Of a stretch of DNA of 32,310 nucleotides, positions 30,346 to 32,310 are shown one piece after another (position 1 is the first letter of the stretch; every line of letters starts with the position of its first letter). This DNA is from JBHEKP01 sp041859375 (GTDB lineage: Bacteria > Hydrogenedentota > Hydrogenedentia > Hydrogenedentales > CAITNO01). The notes below the pieces were generated by a model. That model had not been told where the DNA came from. It saw only the letters and a list, made by a program, of their open reading frames with translations, and ran no database searches. The stretch covers positions 1-32,310 of the forward strand of contig JBHEKP010000056.1 in the NCBI GenBank assembly GCA_041859375.1, given 5' to 3'. The position numbers and the translations under genes are program-made.

Positions 30346-31419
30346 TCAAGTGTTTTGTCCTTGATATGGCGCATATATTGACTGAGTTTTCCACAAGGGG
30401 TCGAAGGGTTTTCCACTGATGAGTATGGCGCGCATGAGCACGAGGAGCTTTCGCATGATGGCGCCGATGGCGGACATGGCGGCCTTTCCGTCTGCGCGCA
30501 GCCTGAGGTAATCGCGGTGCAGCCGGTTGTTTCCGCGAATGACGACCAGCGCCGAGAGGTACAGCACCTGCCGCACCCTTGGATTTCCCCTTTTGTCCAT
30601 GTGCGGGCGCCCATGGACACTTGTCCCCGACTGTCGGGACGAGGGGGATAGGCCGGCAAAGGCGGACAGCTGGCGCGCCTTCTGAAAGCGTCGCAGGTCC
30701 CCGAGTTCGGCCCGCACGGTGGCGGCGACGATGAACCCGACCCCGTAGATGGTGCACATCCGGCCGATGTCATCCTTGAGTTCCTGGGTGCTGTTGACCA
30801 CCTTGCGCATTTCCAGCTCCGTCTTTTTGATGTCCCTGTCCGTCTGGGCCAGGCGGCGGTCCGCCATTTTGCGGGAGAACGGGCAGTGTTTCACCTCGTC
30901 CGCACGGTTGGCCTCGGCCACCCGCTGCCGGACCAGGAAGTCCCGGTTGCGGACAAGTTCACGCAGAAGGGCCTCCTGCCCGCCTGCCGGGGTGTAGGCG
31001 GCAGGCTGGCGTTCGATGCCGTAAAAACCCAGCGCCCGGGCCTCCATCTTGTCCGTCTTGTTGCGCAGCCCCATACTCTTGATGAATGCCGCCGTCTGGC
31101 GGGGCGGCTCGATGGCCGGTGACAGGGACGGCCGGAGCTCGGTCATCCACACGGCCAGCTCTGTGGAGTAGCGGCCGGTGGCCTCCATGACGGCGCGCAC
31201 CGCGCAGGGGGCGTCATCACCGCCGGTCAGGGCATCCAGCCAGGCCAGAAATTCGCCCACGCCCTCACGCGTCCGCGCGAAGGTGCGGACCGGCACGGAG
31301 GCCATCGGTGTGGACGGCCATTTTTGGCCATGGCGGGCCAGGGCCGCGTCAAAGGTCATCTTCGCCACATCAACACCGATCCAATGGACATCGACAGGGG
31401 AGGACGCAAACTTGTTCAT
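30346..31419 (-). CDS. IS110-family DEDD/serine transposase
   Basis: A 357-residue recombinase. The N-terminal RuvC-like DEDD domain (about 10-160) has 'WIGVDVAK' (D17), 'MEATG' (E79) and 'NKTDKMEARAL' (D123, with E126 where family members normally have the last D). A coiled-coil region (about 185-215) follows, then the Tnp (IS116/IS110/IS902) domain (about 218-320) with 'IYGVGFIVAATVRAELGD', 'FAGLSPSSRQSG' (likely catalytic S264) and 'HMDKRGNPRVRQVLY'. ATG 31419 has GAGGGA upstream; the longer frame runs through the structured RNA region. It appears full length, but the D-to-E change may affect activity. Confidence 0.93.
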   Translation of the reverse strand: MNKFASSPVDVHWIGVDVAKMTFDAALARHGQKWPSTPMASVPVRTFARTREGVGEFLAWLDALTGGDDAPCAVRAVMEATGRYSTELAVWMTELRPSLSPAIEPPRQTAAFIKSMGLRNKTDKMEARALGFYGIERQPAAYTPAGGQEALLRELVRNRDFLVRQRVAEANRADEVKHCPFSRKMADRRLAQTDRDIKKTELEMRKVVNSTQELKDDIGRMCTIYGVGFIVAATVRAELGDLRRFQKARQLSAFAGLSPSSRQSGTSVHGRPHMDKRGNPRVRQVLYLSALVVIRGNNRLHRDYLRLRADGKAAMSAIGAIMRKLLVLMRAILISGKPFDPLWKTQSIYAPYQGQNT

Positions 31420-31440
31420 GGTAAAATCCCTCGCGGTTAT

Positions 31441-31587
31441 GTGGGGTTTCCTGACCATTCTTGCGATATTCGGGTGATGCCCCGGATAGTGTCCGGTCTT
31501 CATGGAAACCCCACGGACAGGAGGCAGGGAAAATCTCTGTGACGGGCTTCTGCTGCCCCAGGCACAAAACGCCTCTGCCTCCTGTCC
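31441..31587 (-). ncRNA. Candidate IS110 bridge RNA (target- and donor-binding stem-loops)
   Basis: Two adjacent stem-loops are read on the minus strand. The first has a perfect 13-bp stem (31587-31575 with 31527-31515) and a 47-nt loop containing an inner GGGC/GCCC hairpin. The second has a perfect 11-bp stem (31514-31504 with 31451-31441) and a 52-nt loop with an inner CGGG/CCCG hairpin. It ends 21 nt before the transposase ATG. This is the target-loop/donor-loop order of IS621-type bridge RNAs. The second loop repeats 8 nt of the element's right end (ACACTATC) and holds CGCAAG, which can pair with the left end CTTGT. A 5' hairpin (CGCCC-TTT-GGGCG, 31628-31640) may belong to the RNA; its true 5' end is unknown. 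Confidence 0.7.
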
Positions 31588-31748
31588 TATCTTCCCACAT
31601 GGCCGTGCGGAAAGACACTCTGAACAACGCCCAAAGGGCGGAGTTATCCACTTTTCCACAACCGTCCACAAAAGAAAAAGAACCAAAAAGAAAAGCACGG
31701 CTATGACGATGATTTGCGCGTTTATTCATGGCGCACAAAACATACAAG

Positions 31749-32310
31749 GCACTGGGAATGAAGGGGATGGACGAAATGGACGGGATGGACGGGATGGACG
31801 GAAGAGGGGGGGAGGAAGGGATTGGCCACAAGGGGCACAAAAAACACAAAGAAAACAAAGAAGAGGGGAAGAGAAGAGGATAACCACGGAGGGGACGGAA
31901 TAGACGAAAAAGGGAAGAAGAGGGGAGGAGGAGATTGGCCACAAGGGGCACAAAGGAGCACAAAAAAAACAGAGAAGAGGGGAAGAGAAGAGGGGGCGCG
32001 CGAAGGCGCGGAAAACGCGAAGGAGGAGGAAGAACTTGAACCACGGAAGGGACGGAATGGACGGAAGAGGAGGGGAGGAAGAGATTGGCCACAAGGGGCA
32101 CAAAGGAACACAAAAGAAAACAAAGAAGAGGGAAGAGAAGAGAGAGCACGCGAAGGCGCGAAGAACGCGAAAGAAGAGGAAGAATTTTAACCACGGAAGG
32201 GACGGAAGGGACGGAAGGGACGGAAAAGGGAAGAAGAGGGGAGGAAGAGATTGGCCAAAAAAGGCACAAGGAAAACAAAGAAAACAATAAGAGGGGTAGG
32301 AAGAAGGAAA
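31749..32310 (+). repeat. Purine-rich composite tandem repeat array
   Basis: 562 bases without a credible gene. A phrase 'GATTGGCCACAAGGGGCACAAA' or close variant recurs at 31820, 31933, 32083 and 32249 (spacing 113, 150 and 166). Between copies are blocks of 'AAGAGGGGAAGAGAAGAG', 'CGCGAAGGCGCG..AACGCGAA' and 'CCACGGAAGGGACGGAATGGACGG', the last itself made of GGGACGGAA/GGATGGACG units. Spacing is irregular and modules are gained or lost between units. Reading frames here give only Lys/Arg/Glu/Gly-rich repeats and are not genes. The array runs off the window edge. Confidence 0.85.

Larger units (their letters stand above)
30328..31748 (-). mobile_element. IS110-family insertion sequence with proposed ends and CT core
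   Basis: The element contains one transposase gene, about 330 nt of non-coding 5' end and only 16 nt between the transposase stop and the proposed 3' end. Proposed ends on the minus strand are CT-TGTATG at the left end (core CT at 31748-31747) and ACACTAT-CT at the right end (core CT at 30329-30328). These resemble the IS621 ends as I recall them, ACAGTAT-CT and CT-TGTAT. No terminal inverted repeats are seen, as expected for IS110. Flanks on both sides are pieces of an intergenic repeat. Length is about 1.42 kb including both core copies. Confidence 0.72.

Noticed and set aside
31644..31660. Two overlapping DnaA-box-like 9-mers (TTATCCACT and TTTTCCACA)
   Set aside because: They lie inside the IS110 5' end, are only two in number, and no dnaA, dnaN, gyrB or AT-rich unwinding region is nearby. 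Chance or element-internal sequence is more likely than an origin.
31820..32270. Repeats that might suggest a CRISPR array
   Set aside because: Repeat spacing is irregular (113-166 bases), the intervals are themselves repetitive rather than unique spacers, and no cas gene is present.
31722..32290. Overlapping open frames in the right-end repeats on both strands
   Set aside because: They translate to Lys/Arg/Glu/Gly or Ser/Pro/Phe/Leu repeats created by the low-complexity array, with no start-site signal.

Overview
The window is a G+C-rich bacterial chromosome segment (clearly lower in G+C at about 1-540 and in the right-hand repeats). Its modular exported proteins, several ABC-2 exporters, propeller repeats, GH78/L,D-transpeptidase chemistry and 'CACGGAG'/'CGCAAAG'-type intergenic repeats suggest an uncultured Gram-negative lineage such as Hydrogenedentota or a planctomycete-like group. 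No rRNA or other marker is present, so this placement is tentative.

Left part (1-12.2 kb, minus strand). In transcription order, yggS-pheS-pheT-coiled-coil gene-zapA form a tight housekeeping operon. Upstream, an extended -10 promoter drives an ABC-2 ATPase, a permease and a membrane-anchored TPR protein. Then come a MauE-thioredoxin fusion, a three-PAS soluble histidine kinase with no response regulator nearby, and a small membrane protein that starts a divergent promoter region.

Central part (12.3-22.3 kb, plus strand). Nine co-directional genes follow: an exported DUF4097-like beta-strand-repeat protein, an ECF sigma factor, a two-TM likely anti-sigma factor, a 954-residue membrane-anchored protein with about nine carboxypeptidase-regulatory-like modules, two consecutive ABC-2 ATPase/permease pairs and a membrane-anchored protein of unknown function. 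Stops and starts touch or overlap at most junctions, so this looks like one envelope-directed unit with its own sigma factor.

Right part (22.3-32.3 kb). On the minus strand are an unusual fusion of a GH78-type alpha-L-rhamnosidase with an L,D-transpeptidase, an exported propeller/helical-barrel protein, and leuA with a recognisable promoter and intrinsic terminator. On the plus strand are a small winged-helix-like protein that is probably leaderless and a Bcp/PrxQ peroxiredoxin. The end of the window is a repeat array interrupted by an IS110-family element (30328-31748). The element's 5' end encodes two adjacent long stem-loops with the layout of a bridge RNA. Guide-like loop sequences match both element ends and both flanks, which gives element boundaries, a CT core and a reconstructed empty site.
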